Shown here: positions 25,299 to 34,696 of the stretch, piece after piece
Numbering within the stretch: the first letter of the stretch is position 1
Layout of the letters: each line of letters starts with the position of its first letter
Origin: Bacillus stratosphericus
GTDB lineage: Bacteria; Bacillota; Bacilli; Bacillales; Bacillaceae
Assembly (NCBI RefSeq): GCF_020524495.1
Contig: NZ_JAIVLB010000003.1
Span: 1-64,000, forward strand
Reading direction: 5' to 3'
DNA length: 64,000 nt
Program-made: the position numbers and the translations under genes
The notes under the pieces: generated by a model
The model's database searches: none
What the model saw: only the letters and a program-made list of their open reading frames with translations
Told to the model about the DNA's origin: nothing

Positions 25299-25620
25299 TT
25301 TATTCCCCACTTTTCTTGTTGGTATTTACAACATTGATCATACAGAGAAGCAACCTAAAAGTAAAGCCTTGAAATTATCTTGAGCGAATCCCACCAACTT
25401 TATGCCTTCAACCCTTTTCTTTCAAACCTCAATCGTCTTGAAAGTCTATCACCTTTTATTTGTGCGAACATTACTAAAATAAAGTCTTTGTGAAAGTGAC
25501 GATAGAAGGAAGCATATTTATGATAAAAGATGTATAATTAGTAGGTTGTTTTGAAATGGAATGAATCACATGGAGACACGTTTTGATAACACAGCATCTT
25601 ATAAGAAGGAGGGCATCATT
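25299..25620. other. Divergent control region between tcyA and a permease gene
   Basis: No gene seen. TATAAT at 25533-25538 is a likely -10 box for the permease to the right. I looked for but did not find a convincing CymR, S-box or T-box element ahead of tcyA. Confidence 0.4.
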
Positions 25621-27054
25621 GTGGATGTTGGACAAAATCAGCCTGAACAATTGAAAAGGACGATGACTTCCCGCCATTTATTTATGATTTCACTTGGCGG
25701 TGTCATTGGGACAGGCTTTTTCTTAGGAACGGGCTATACGATTGGACAAGCAGGGCCAGTTGGAGCCGTTCTTTCTTATATTGTGGGCGGATTGATTATG
25801 TATTTAACCATGCTGTGTCTTGGGGAGCTGTCAGTCGCACTTCCTGTGTCTGGGTCGTTTCATACGTATGCAACCAAATTTGTCAGTCCTGCAGCAGGCT
25901 TTGCTGTTGGCTGGATTTATTGGCTTGGCTGGGCGGCAACAGTCGCACTTGAATTTTTATCAGCAGGACAGCTAATGAGGCGCTGGCTCCCGCAAGTGGA
26001 TGTGTGGATTTGGTGTTTGATATTTGGGTTGTGTCTTTTCTTATTAAATGCCAGGTCAGCGAAAGCGTTCGGGGAGTCGGAATTTTTCTTTTCAACCATT
26101 AAGATTATCGCTATCTTATTATTTATTGGTGTAGGCGGAGCTGCAATGTTTGGCTTGATTCAAACGACGAGCGGGGAACCGGCTCCTTACTTCAGTCATT
26201 TCGTGAGTGATGGGCTGTTTCCGAATGGCTTGCTCGCCGTTGTTGTCACAATGATCACGGTGAACTTTTCGTTCCAAGGGACAGAGCTGATCGGAATTGC
26301 GGCAGGTGAGAGCGAAAATCCTGAGAAAACTGTACCTCGCTCTATTCACCAAACGGTTTGGCGTACACTCATCTTTTTTGTCTTATCTGTTTTCGTATTA
26401 GCGGGTATGGTGCCTTGGAAGGAAGCAGGTGTACTCGAAAGCCCATTTGTCACCGTGTTTGAGAGAACGGGGATTCCTTATGCGGCAGACATCATGAACT
26501 TTGTTATTATCATCGCTTTATTATCTGTTGCAAACTCTGGCTTGTATGCTTCAACGAGAATGCTGTATTCCTTATCGAAGGAAGGAATGGCAGGAAAGGC
26601 GTTCAGACGAGTGAATCAGCGCGGTATTCCGATGAATGCTTTGCTACTTACTTTTCTGTTTACAGGCATTTCGCTATTATCTGGGTTCTTTGCAGAGAAA
26701 ACCGTCTTTGTCTGGATTGTTTCAATTGCCGGCATGAGTGCCCAGGCTGGCTGGATCACGATTACATTATCACAGCTTCTTTTCCGACGAAAGTACGTGA
26801 AAGCGGGCGGAAAGCTGGAAAACTTAAAATTTAAAACACCCCTTTATCCGGTCCTGCCGATCATTGCTATCACGCTGAATTCGATTGTTTTGATCAGCCT
26901 TGCCTTTGATCCGGAGCAGCGTATCGGGTTATATGTCGGCGTACCACTCATGATTATTGGTTATGTCGTCTATCATCGCTATGTGAAAAAACATCAGGTG
27001 AAAAGTGAACCGCTCAAGCTGCAAATCCATGGAGATGATGAGATTCGTTTTTAA
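25621..27054 (+). CDS. Amino-acid permease, APC family (LysP-like)
   Basis: 477 residues from the GTG at 25621, which has AAGGAGG 9 nt upstream; an ATG at 25561 in the same frame has no such site. About twelve membrane segments. The first carries the APC motif MISLGGVIGTGFFLGTGYTI; others include LCLGELSVALPVSGSFHTYA, WIYWLGWAATVALEFLSAGQ, FSFQGTELIGIAAGESENPE and SIAGMSAQAGW. The wording resembles LysP/AAT-type basic or neutral amino-acid importers. The substrate cannot be fixed. Monocistronic, with a shared terminator downstream. Confidence 0.85.
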   Translation: MDVGQNQPEQLKRTMTSRHLFMISLGGVIGTGFFLGTGYTIGQAGPVGAVLSYIVGGLIMYLTMLCLGELSVALPVSGSFHTYATKFVSPAAGFAVGWIYWLGWAATVALEFLSAGQLMRRWLPQVDVWIWCLIFGLCLFLLNARSAKAFGESEFFFSTIKIIAILLFIGVGGAAMFGLIQTTSGEPAPYFSHFVSDGLFPNGLLAVVVTMITVNFSFQGTELIGIAAGESENPEKTVPRSIHQTVWRTLIFFVLSVFVLAGMVPWKEAGVLESPFVTVFERTGIPYAADIMNFVIIIALLSVANSGLYASTRMLYSLSKEGMAGKAFRRVNQRGIPMNALLLTFLFTGISLLSGFFAEKTVFVWIVSIAGMSAQAGWITITLSQLLFRRKYVKAGGKLENLKFKTPLYPVLPIIAITLNSIVLISLAFDPEQRIGLYVGVPLMIIGYVVYHRYVKKHQVKSEPLKLQIHGDDEIRF

Positions 27055-27060
27055 ACCAAC

Positions 27061-27097
27061 AAAAAGAAGCCCACCCCATCGGAAGGCTTCTTTTTTG
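27061..27097. terminator. Bidirectional terminator between the permease and dtpT
   Basis: AAGAAGCC pairs with GGCTTCTT, with an A-run on the left and a T-run on the right; the two genes converge on it. Confidence 0.75.
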
Positions 27098-27099
27098 AT

Positions 27100-28593
27100 T
27101 TAATGTACGCCTTTCATCGCTTTCTTAATGACGGGTGAAAGCAGCAGCATGACACCACATAAGACGATAGCGATGAGGCCGATGATACCGAAATAGACGG
27201 TTTCTGGTACTTTATCAAACAGTTTGACCACTTGCGCATTGATTGCCTGTGCCATTGCATTTGAAAGAAACCAGAGGCTCATCGTTTGCGCTGAGAAAGC
27301 AGAAGGTGCAAGCTTGGTTGTCGCTGACAGCCCAACTGGTGACAAGCAAAGCTCTCCGATCACAACAAGGAAGAAACTTAGAACGAGCCATAATGGGCTC
27401 ACCAATGTGTTTGGACCAGACATGTATGCAGGAATGATCATGACGATGAAGGATAACCCTGCAAACAGAAGGCCGAGTGAGAACTTGATCGGAGTAGACG
27501 GCTGTTTCTTACCAAGTCTGACCCATAGCCAAGCAAACACAGGGGACAGCAGCACAATAAAGATCGGGTTCAATGATTGGAACCAAGAAGAGGCTAGTGT
27601 CATCCCAAGGAAATTCAAATTTGTTCGTTGATCCGCATATGTGGCTAAAATGTTTGAACCTTGTTCTTGAATCGCCCAGAACATCACCGCAGCAAGGAAC
27701 AATGGAATATAAGCGAGTACCCTGGATTGCTCCACTGCACTCGTCTTTTTACTGAAATACATCACAATAAAATAAACAACTGGAATGAGGACGCCAAGGA
27801 CACTGACAAACCAAGTGAATAGATTAATAGTGATCGCTCCTGTTTGAATGCCAATGACAGCAAAAACAGCGAGCACAAGCACAATCAATGTTCCGAAAAT
27901 TTTGAAGTTCTTGCGTTCAGTTGCTGATAGCGGATTTGTTACATAAGTGCCGGCAAGACCAAGATTCGGCTTTTTCGTGATCACAAACGTAATCAGTCCA
28001 ACAAGCATACCAACGGCAGCGAGTGAGAAACCAAGATGGAAATTCACTTTTTGACCGAGTGTTCCGACAATTAATGGGGCAATAAAACCACCCATGTTGA
28101 TCCCCATGTAGAAAATACTAAACCCAGAGTCCCTGCGAGGGTCCGTTTTTGTATACAGGTCACCGACAATGTTTGAGACGTTCGGCTTCAGGAGACCTGT
28201 TCCAATAATAATCAGCCCCATACTAATAAAGAGTGCTGTTGCTCCGCTTGGCAGTGCCAAAATGACATGACCAAGCATAATGAAGACCCCGCCATAAAAG
28301 ACCGTACTGGAAGAACCGAATACCCGGTCGGCGAGCCATCCACCAATAATTCCTGACATATAGACAAGAGCACCGTAGACAGACATGATCGAATTGGCTG
28401 TGGTCTGGTCAAAGCCAAGACCGCCTTTTGTCACCTCTGTGTACATATAATAAATAAGCAGTGCACGCATCCCATAATAAGAAAAACGCTCCCAAAATTC
28501 AGTGAAAAACAGTGTGTAAAGTCCTTTAGGATGTCCAAAAAACCCTTTTTGAGGTACACTTTTAACAATTTTATCGTGATCAATTGTAGACAT
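27100..28593 (-). CDS. dtpT: Di-/tripeptide:proton symporter DtpT (YclF), POT family
   Basis: 497 residues with about 14 membrane segments. POT-family hallmarks: the N-terminal FFTEFWERFSYYGMRALLIYYM with the ExxERFxYY proton-coupling motif, and GIIGGWLADR then GLLKPNVSNIVGDLY and FSIFYMGINMGGFIAPLIVG (PTR2 signature). It imports small peptides with protons. B. subtilis YclF is about the same length and also neighbours yclG. AAAGGAT precedes the ATG. Divergent from the yclG remnant. Confidence 0.92.
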   Translation of the reverse strand: MSTIDHDKIVKSVPQKGFFGHPKGLYTLFFTEFWERFSYYGMRALLIYYMYTEVTKGGLGFDQTTANSIMSVYGALVYMSGIIGGWLADRVFGSSSTVFYGGVFIMLGHVILALPSGATALFISMGLIIIGTGLLKPNVSNIVGDLYTKTDPRRDSGFSIFYMGINMGGFIAPLIVGTLGQKVNFHLGFSLAAVGMLVGLITFVITKKPNLGLAGTYVTNPLSATERKNFKIFGTLIVLVLAVFAVIGIQTGAITINLFTWFVSVLGVLIPVVYFIVMYFSKKTSAVEQSRVLAYIPLFLAAVMFWAIQEQGSNILATYADQRTNLNFLGMTLASSWFQSLNPIFIVLLSPVFAWLWVRLGKKQPSTPIKFSLGLLFAGLSFIVMIIPAYMSGPNTLVSPLWLVLSFFLVVIGELCLSPVGLSATTKLAPSAFSAQTMSLWFLSNAMAQAINAQVVKLFDKVPETVYFGIIGLIAIVLCGVMLLLSPVIKKAMKGVH

Positions 28594-28843
28594 GGCATAG
28601 ATCCTTTCTTAAAAAAAGAGATATGAGAAACATGATATTCTTGTATCAATATAAAACTATTCTAAAACAGGGAAATATTAGTTCAATAGGCTTAAAGACT
28701 CAAAAAATGAAAATTCATTCAAGTGAAAATGATCAGAAAGTTATCCTCAAATAATTTATATAAAATTTGAAGTATTGTACAACCAAACCTTTTGCACATG
28801 CATAGAATGACAAAAGAACATGTGTGAAAAGGAGGGGTTTAAG

Positions 28844-30339
28844 TTGGGGGAATTAAATGATTCTGATCTAAAAAACTGTTGTGAATGTATTGGATTTTGG
28901 CGTGATGCCGACGGAAAAACAGACTGTACGGCTAATCTAAACAAATGCTTAGAATGGACGAAAGCACAGGGCTACTCTCATGTCTGGCTACCGAGTGGAA
29001 CGTATCTAGTAGATGCGTTGTACAGAGGTGATTACATTTTTTCCTTTCCGGTGTGCAGGCATACGGGTGCCAAGTCATATTTTTATTGAGATGGGGTCAG
29101 ATGCGGTGATTAAAGTGAAACGGCTGTACAATTACGGATTCACGACGAAACAATATATCGATTACAGGCTGCAATGGTGTCATTGTCGAGGACTGTTTGC
29201 TTGAAAGGGCAGGGGTAAACGGGGTGGAACCGAAAATGGGGATTGATATTGAAGGATACGGAGAAAATGCGATTAATTTGGAGAAACCGCTGAATATTCA
29301 AATCCGAAACAACATTGTCAGAGGGGGTGATGCAAGCTCCATCTATAATTTCAACGGCTATGGTGTGATCATTGAAGGCAATCAAACAGATAGCAGCATC
29401 TCCTATGGCTTCGCCACAGAAACGATCATTGCAAACAATTTAATCCGTGCAGTGGGAGGGGGCGTGACAAAAGCAGGGATTACGAGCTTAGGTGTCTCGC
29501 TTGGTCAAACGGAAAACAATGTGATCATTATTGGCAATATAATTGAGGGGTTTGAGAAAGGCATTGATGTGAGGGGAGACAGTGTTCATATTACAGGCAA
29601 TAAGATCAGTCTTTTTGAAGATGCGGCTGTGTCTGTTTATATGGCCAATAGCATTTTAATTGAAGGGAATCATATTGAATCAGGGACGAATACACGACTG
29701 AGAAGTGCATCACTGCGTATCTATCAATCGGATAGTGTCGTCTTTTCAAACAATACAATCTACTCTGTCATCGATGCAGCAATGGTGAGAGGAACGAATA
29801 TCCTTATCCAGCATAATCAATTCAAAGAATTCAGCAGAGGGATATGGGTGCAGGAAGGAGAAGCAGGGATCAACGGCAATCACTTTATTCAAGAAGGACA
29901 ATCGCTGCTCACGTCCTCGTATACCATTAGCGTCACTGGGAATGCAAAGGCTTTCATATGGCAGAATCGATTTAAGCACTATCAAAACTACGCGGTCTAC
30001 AGCAGCACGACAGGGCCATTAGAGATTAAAGATAATTCCTTTAAAGAAACATCCTTATATGTTGTGATGTACATTAAAAATGGTTCACCACAAATTGGAG
30101 ATAACCGCTTTTATTTAAATCGTTCAATAGGACAGCCAACGGCGATTTTTATTGACCAAGCCACCTTAGCACGTGTACTGCGGAATAACATCATCAATCT
30201 ATCTCCTCAAAAAGCGATCGCCATCCGCACAATGTCTTCCACTCATTCTGTTATTGCTCATAACATGCTGGAGCGTAGTCAATTGATGACACATACAAGT
30301 GACCGGCTCATCGGAAATATTGAAATCGACACACCGTAA
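28844..30339 (+). pseudogene. yclG: yclG, broken parallel beta-helix protein
   Basis: A TTG start at 28844 has AAGGAGG 8 nt upstream. The N-terminus (DSDLKNCCECIGFWRDADGK, TANLNKCLEWTKAQGYSHVW) looks like a pectate-lyase-superfamily start. Near 29060 the frame shifts by +1 (continuing AGIRVPSHIFIEMGSDAVIK), and near 29170 it jumps again to CNGVIVEDCLLERAGVNGVE, apparently with ~75 codons lost compared with B. subtilis YclG (578 residues, from memory). From 29197 to 30339 the right-handed beta-helix rungs (NNIVRGG, GNQTDSSIS, ANNLIRA, GNIIEGFEKG, GNKISLF) are in one frame. Its function was never clear. Confidence 0.78.
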
Positions 30340-30391
30340 AAGTTAATAAAAATCCCTTATTTTGGTGGTTTAGAAGGCGGTTGACAATCAT

Positions 30392-30450
30392 GTAAAAAGG
30401 GCATATAGTAATAATTATTTTTCATTTTTCGCAACATTCGCCCTTTTTTT
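30392..30450 (+). terminator. Possible terminator after yclG
   Basis: AAAAAGGGC at 30392 can pair with GCCCTTTTTTT at 30440-30450 across a ~40-nt AT-rich loop. The long loop makes it uncertain. Confidence 0.4.
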
Positions 30451-30539
30451 ATGGATAAAACCGATTAATTCAATCAGAAAAATGTATCTTTTGAGGATCT
30501 CAGCTTGATACAGTAGGATATAGAAAGGATGAAGAACAA

Positions 30540-31871
30540 GTGTCACAGCCAAAACGGAAGCTCAAGCTAGGCGTATTTATCGCAGGAACTGGGCATCATG
30601 TCGCCTCTTGGAGACACCCGAATGCAGTACCAGATGCAGCCATGAATCTTGATTACTTTAAACAATTAGCGAAAAAGGCAGAGGAAGGAAAGCTGGATCT
30701 GCTCTTTTTAGCCGACAGCTTATCCATTAACGAAACCTCTCATCCGAATGTATTAACGAGATTTGAACCGCTCACACTGCTTTCTTCAATTTCAGAGTCT
30801 ACCTCTACAATTGGTTTAGCAGCAACAGCATCCACTACATACAGTGAGCCATTCCATATTGCGAGACAGTTTGCCTCACTCGATCATTTATCAGGCGGCA
30901 GAGCGGCATGGAATGTTGTCACATCTTCTATTGAAGAAACAGCGAAAAATTTTAGTGGAGAAGAGCATTTAGCGCACCACAAACGATATGAGCGAGCAGA
31001 AGAATTCGTAGATGTCGTCAAAGGTCTTTGGGATTCTTGGGAAGAGGATGCACTTGTGAGAAACCAAGAAACGGGAGAATTCTTCGAGACTAGTAAGCTT
31101 CATGAGTTGCAGCACAAGGGTGAGTTCTTCTCTGTACGGGGCCCACTCAACGTATCACGCACGCCGCAAGGTCAGCCAGTGATCATTCAAGCAGGGTCTT
31201 CCGAAGATGGGCAAAAACTTGCAGCTAAAACGGCTGAGCTCATTTTCACTGCGCAAAACGATCTCGACAAGGCGAAGGAATTTTATCAAAACTTAAAAGG
31301 GAAAGTAGAGGCTGCTGGACGTGCTAGAGAGGATGTTAGCATCATGCCAGGTATCTTCCCAATCATTGCCGATACAGAGGAAGAAGCAAAAGCGAAGTAT
31401 GAAGAATTACAAGAGTTGATTGTTCCAGAGATTGGCCTTAGCATTTTACAAAACTACTTAGGTGGTATTAACCTCACGCAGTATCCATTAGACGGTCCGC
31501 TTCCAAAGATTGATCCAAACACGTCAAATGCGGTGAAAAGCCGTTTTGATCTTGTGATGAATATGGCGATAAAGGACAACCTGACCATTCGCCAGCTCTA
31601 CCAATCTGTTGCAGGATCTCGTGGTCATCATATTTTCATTGGAACTCCTGAGCAGCTAGCAGATGTGATGGAAACATGGCTCACTGAAGAAGCGGCAGAT
31701 GGCTTTAACGTCATGCCACCCCTATTACCAGAGGGACTTGATGTATTCGTAGATCGTGTCGTTCCAATCCTTCAGGAAAGAGGCTTATTCAAAACAGATT
31801 ATACAGGACAAACCTTACGAGAAAATCTCGGATTAAAGCAGCCAAAAAATCGTTACACGACATCAGGATGA
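30540..31871 (+). CDS. yxeK: Flavin-dependent monooxygenase YxeK (S-succinocysteine pathway)
   Basis: 443 residues of the bacterial-luciferase-like NtaA/SnaA/DszA family. Blocks: LKLGVFIAGTGHHVASWRHP, LFLADSL, TLLSSISESTSTIGLAATAS, TYSEPFHIARQFASLDHLSG, GRAAWNVVTS and HKRYERAEEFVDVVKGLWDS. It uses reduced FMN and O2. In B. subtilis the yxe operon breaks down S-(2-succino)cysteine to cysteine; YxeK acts on the N-acetylated compound. GTG start with AAAGGATG 9 nt upstream. First gene of a seven-gene operon; the upstream region has no clear regulator site I can name. Confidence 0.9.
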   Translation: MSQPKRKLKLGVFIAGTGHHVASWRHPNAVPDAAMNLDYFKQLAKKAEEGKLDLLFLADSLSINETSHPNVLTRFEPLTLLSSISESTSTIGLAATASTTYSEPFHIARQFASLDHLSGGRAAWNVVTSSIEETAKNFSGEEHLAHHKRYERAEEFVDVVKGLWDSWEEDALVRNQETGEFFETSKLHELQHKGEFFSVRGPLNVSRTPQGQPVIIQAGSSEDGQKLAAKTAELIFTAQNDLDKAKEFYQNLKGKVEAAGRAREDVSIMPGIFPIIADTEEEAKAKYEELQELIVPEIGLSILQNYLGGINLTQYPLDGPLPKIDPNTSNAVKSRFDLVMNMAIKDNLTIRQLYQSVAGSRGHHIFIGTPEQLADVMETWLTEEAADGFNVMPPLLPEGLDVFVDRVVPILQERGLFKTDYTGQTLRENLGLKQPKNRYTTSG

Positions 31872-31882
31872 GGTGACAAACG

Positions 31883-32386
31883 TTGGGATACACTTTTCGT
31901 CTGGCAACAGAGGTAGATATAGAGGCACTGCTTGAGCTAACAACAAGAGCCTATGAGCCGATTCGTGAGCTCGGCATCCAGTTCCAAGCGGCACATGCAG
32001 ATTTCGCCCTTGTTCAGCAAAATGTACAAAAGAATCTTTGCTATCTCATGGAAGAAAACGGTGAGCTTCTATCCACCTTATCGCTTCGTATGCCTTGGGG
32101 AGAGCAGCCAGGACCGTTCGGCGTTCCGCACATATGGTGGTTTGCCTCAGAACCAGCGGCTAAAAAGGGCACAGGCTCAGCCTTGCTGGAATGGGTTGAA
32201 TCCGAAGTGCTAAGGGATACACTGAAGATACCGTATGTGTCCCTCGGTACAGCTGATAAGCATCCGTGGCTCATGGACATGTATGAGCGCAAAGGCTACG
32301 TCAGAGTAGGAGAAAAGGATTTAGGCAAGGGTCATATCACGGTTTATTTTAAAAAACAAATAAGAACAGATATTGCACAATTATAA
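31883..32386 (+). CDS. snaB: N-acetyltransferase SnaB (YxeL), GNAT family
   Basis: 167 residues from a TTG start at 31883 (GAGGTGA 6 nt upstream). GNAT fold: FRLATEVDIEALLELTTRAY at the start, PHIWWFASEPAAKKGTGSAL as the acetyl-CoA pyrophosphate loop, LGTADKHPWLMDMYERKGYV near the end. In B. subtilis SnaB/YxeL acetylates S-(2-succino)cysteine as the first step of the pathway. It lies 11 nt after yxeK. Confidence 0.87.
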   Translation: MGYTFRLATEVDIEALLELTTRAYEPIRELGIQFQAAHADFALVQQNVQKNLCYLMEENGELLSTLSLRMPWGEQPGPFGVPHIWWFASEPAAKKGTGSALLEWVESEVLRDTLKIPYVSLGTADKHPWLMDMYERKGYVRVGEKDLGKGHITVYFKKQIRTDIAQL

Positions 32387-32408
32387 GAGGAAAGAAGGGT
32401 TCACGAAC

Positions 32409-33203
32409 ATGAAAAACAAAAAGTGGCTAATCGTTCTATTTGTAGCAATGCTTGCGGTTTTAGCAGCTTGCAGCGGCAACAATCAAAGTGAAGGAGAAGA
32501 CGAAAAAGTATTAAAAGTAGGCGCTACAGGACAAAGCTATCCGTTTGCTTATAAAGAGAATGGCAAGCTTGTTGGATTCGATGTCGAAGTGACAGAAGCA
32601 ATTGCGAAAAAACTAGGCTATAAACTAGACTGGCAGCTAAGTGAATTTAGCGGACTGATGGGGCAGCTGACATCTGGTAAATTGGATACTGTCTCAAACC
32701 AAGTAGCCATCACAGATGAGCGCAAACAAACGTTCAACTTTACAGATACGTACGCTTACGCAGGAACTCAAATCATTGTAAAAAAGGACAACAACGACAT
32801 TAAAGATCTTGATGATTTAAAAGGAAAAACAGTTGCGACGGTTCTTGGCTCAAACCATGCCAAAAACCTCGAGAGCAAAGACCCAGACAAGAAAATCAAT
32901 ATCAAAACATATGAAACGCAAGACGGCGTATTAAATGAAGTCGCAAATGGCCGTGTGGATGCTTACGTAAACGGACGTAGTGTATTACTTGCTCAAATTG
33001 AAAAAACAGGCCTTCCACTGAAAATTGTAGGCAACCCAATTGTTTATGAAGAAGTGGGCTACCCATTTGCCAAAGATGAACAGCATGACAAACTAAAAGA
33101 AAAATTTAACAAAGCGATCAAAGAATTAAGAGAAGACGGGACACTTAAGAAGTTGTCTGAAAAATATTTCAAAGACGATGTCACAGTGCCAATTAAAAAA
33201 TAA
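32409..33203 (+). CDS. yxeM: Amino-acid-type ABC importer binding lipoprotein YxeM
   Basis: 264 residues from the ATG at 32409, exactly the length of B. subtilis YxeM; the frame is open upstream into snaB but has no site. Lipoprotein signal MKNKKWLIVLFVAMLAVLA, lipobox LAAC. Binding fold: VGATGQSYPFAYKENGKLVG, FDVEVTEAIAKKLGYKLDWQ, LSEFSGLMGQLTSGKLDTVS, NQVAITDERK. It captures S-(2-succino)cysteine or a related sulfur amino acid for YxeNO. Confidence 0.92.
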   Translation: MKNKKWLIVLFVAMLAVLAACSGNNQSEGEDEKVLKVGATGQSYPFAYKENGKLVGFDVEVTEAIAKKLGYKLDWQLSEFSGLMGQLTSGKLDTVSNQVAITDERKQTFNFTDTYAYAGTQIIVKKDNNDIKDLDDLKGKTVATVLGSNHAKNLESKDPDKKINIKTYETQDGVLNEVANGRVDAYVNGRSVLLAQIEKTGLPLKIVGNPIVYEEVGYPFAKDEQHDKLKEKFNKAIKELREDGTLKKLSEKYFKDDVTVPIKK

Positions 33204-33227
33204 AGACAGCGGTGGTGAACAGTAGAC

Positions 33228-33902
33228 ATGAATAAAATTGATTGGCAGTATATGGTGACAGTTTTTCCGACCTTAATTCAATACTTGCCGATAACGATCT
33301 TCATGGCGATTGTCTCCATGGTATTTGCCATTATCATTGGTGTGGTATTCGCTCTCATTACAAAAAACCGGATACCTGTCCTATACCCATTTGCCAAGCT
33401 GTATATTTCTTTTTTCAGAGCGGTTCCAACCTTGGTTCAGCTCTTTCTCATTTATTTTGGTCTTCCACAGCTATTCCCTGCGATGACCTCAATGGATGCC
33501 TTAACAGCGGTCATTATTGGATTAAGCATTAAAAACTCAGCGTACTTAGCAGAAATTTTTAGAGCTGCTCTTAACTCTGTGGATGAAGGGCAGCTGGAGG
33601 CCTGTTTATCTGTCGGCATGACAAGATGGCAGTCTTACGTGAGGATTATTTTCCCGCAGGCAGTCAGAAATGCCATTCCAGCGACGGGGAACACCTTTAT
33701 CGGTCTTTTAAAAGAAACCTCTCTCGCCTTTACCATTGGGGTGGCAGAAATATTTGCACAAGGGAAGATGATTGCATCGGCGAACTATAAATACTTTGAA
33801 ACCTATTTAGCCGTTGGGATTGTGTACTGGGTGCTTACGATGATTTATAGCTTCCTGCAAGACGTATTTGAACGAAAAATCAGCAAACCTTACCGGAATT
33901 AA
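33228..33902 (+). CDS. yxeN: ABC importer permease YxeN
   Basis: 224 residues, as in B. subtilis. Polar amino-acid permease with YLPITIFMAIVSMVFAIIIG, SFFRAVPTLVQLFLIYFGLP and the coupling loop NSVDEGQLEACLSVGMTRWQ then IFPQAVRNAIPATGNTFIGL, LKETSLAFTIGVAE. It pairs with YxeO. Stop and yxeO ribosome binding site overlap (TAAGGAGGTG). Confidence 0.92.
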   Translation: MNKIDWQYMVTVFPTLIQYLPITIFMAIVSMVFAIIIGVVFALITKNRIPVLYPFAKLYISFFRAVPTLVQLFLIYFGLPQLFPAMTSMDALTAVIIGLSIKNSAYLAEIFRAALNSVDEGQLEACLSVGMTRWQSYVRIIFPQAVRNAIPATGNTFIGLLKETSLAFTIGVAEIFAQGKMIASANYKYFETYLAVGIVYWVLTMIYSFLQDVFERKISKPYRN

Positions 33903-33914
33903 GGAGGTGTGGAC

Positions 33915-34661
33915 ATGATCAAGCTCACCAATTTGAAGAAATCATTTGGCGACCTTGTCGTCTTAGACGGCATTGACCTTGACGTACAAAAAGGGCAGGT
34001 TGTGGCCATTATCGGACCTTCTGGCTCCGGTAAATCAACATTGCTGCGCTGCTTAAATTTATTAGAAACCCCAGATGAAGGCACGATTGAAATTGGCGAT
34101 GCGAAGCTGAATGCGTCCAAATATACACGTAAAGAAGCGCATCACCTGCGTCAACAAACGGCCATGGTGTTTCAAAACTATAATTTATTTAAAAACAAGA
34201 CAGCCCTCCAAAACATTACAGAGTCACTGCTTGTGACGAAAAAAATGACCAAACAGCATGCGAATGAGATCGGGATGAAGCTGCTGAAGAAGGTAGGGTT
34301 AGAACAAAAAGCTAACAGCTATCCGATCACGTTATCTGGCGGACAGAAGCAGCGGATTGGCATTGCCCGTGCGTTAGCGGTCGATCCTCATGCCATTTTG
34401 CTGGATGAACCGACGTCAGCACTAGATCCAGAGCTAGTCTCAGGCGTGCTTCAAGTCATTAAATCCATTGCGATTCAAGAAACGACCATGATCATCGTCA
34501 CACATGAAATGGCGTTTGCAAGAGAAGTGGCAGACCATGTGATTTTTATGGCAGATGGTCATATTATCGAGCAAGGGACGCCAGCACAATTGTTTGATGA
34601 AACGAAGAATGAACGAACAAAACGATTTATCAAAAAAGAAGCAGCGGCTGAAGAAGCATAA
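33915..34661 (+). CDS. yxeO: ABC importer ATPase YxeO
   Basis: 248 residues from the ATG at 33915; AAGGAGGTG 7 nt upstream fixes the start over the GTG at 33909. Walker A GPSGSGKSTL, Q-loop VFQNYNLFKN, signature [15 protein letters not shown], Walker [14 protein letters not shown] and VTHEMAFAREV all intact. Energises the YxeMNO importer. Confidence 0.92.
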   Translation: MIKLTNLKKSFGDLVVLDGIDLDVQKGQVVAIIGPSGSGKSTLLRCLNLLETPDEGTIEIGDAKLNASKYTRKEAHHLRQQTAMVFQNYNLFKNKTALQNITESLLVTKKMTKQHANEIGMKLLKKVGLEQKANSYPITLSGGQKQRIGIARALAVDPHAILLDEPTSALDPELVSGVLQVIKSIAIQETTMIIVTHEMAFAREVADHVIFMADGHIIEQGTPAQLFDETKNERTKRFIKKEAAAEEA

Positions 34662-34696
34662 GCTGCTTTTTATTTCTTAAGAGAGGTGGATGTCTA

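Noticed and set aside
28690-28730. CodY-type box upstream of dtpT
   Set aside because: The best AATTTTCWGAAAATT alignment has about six mismatches.
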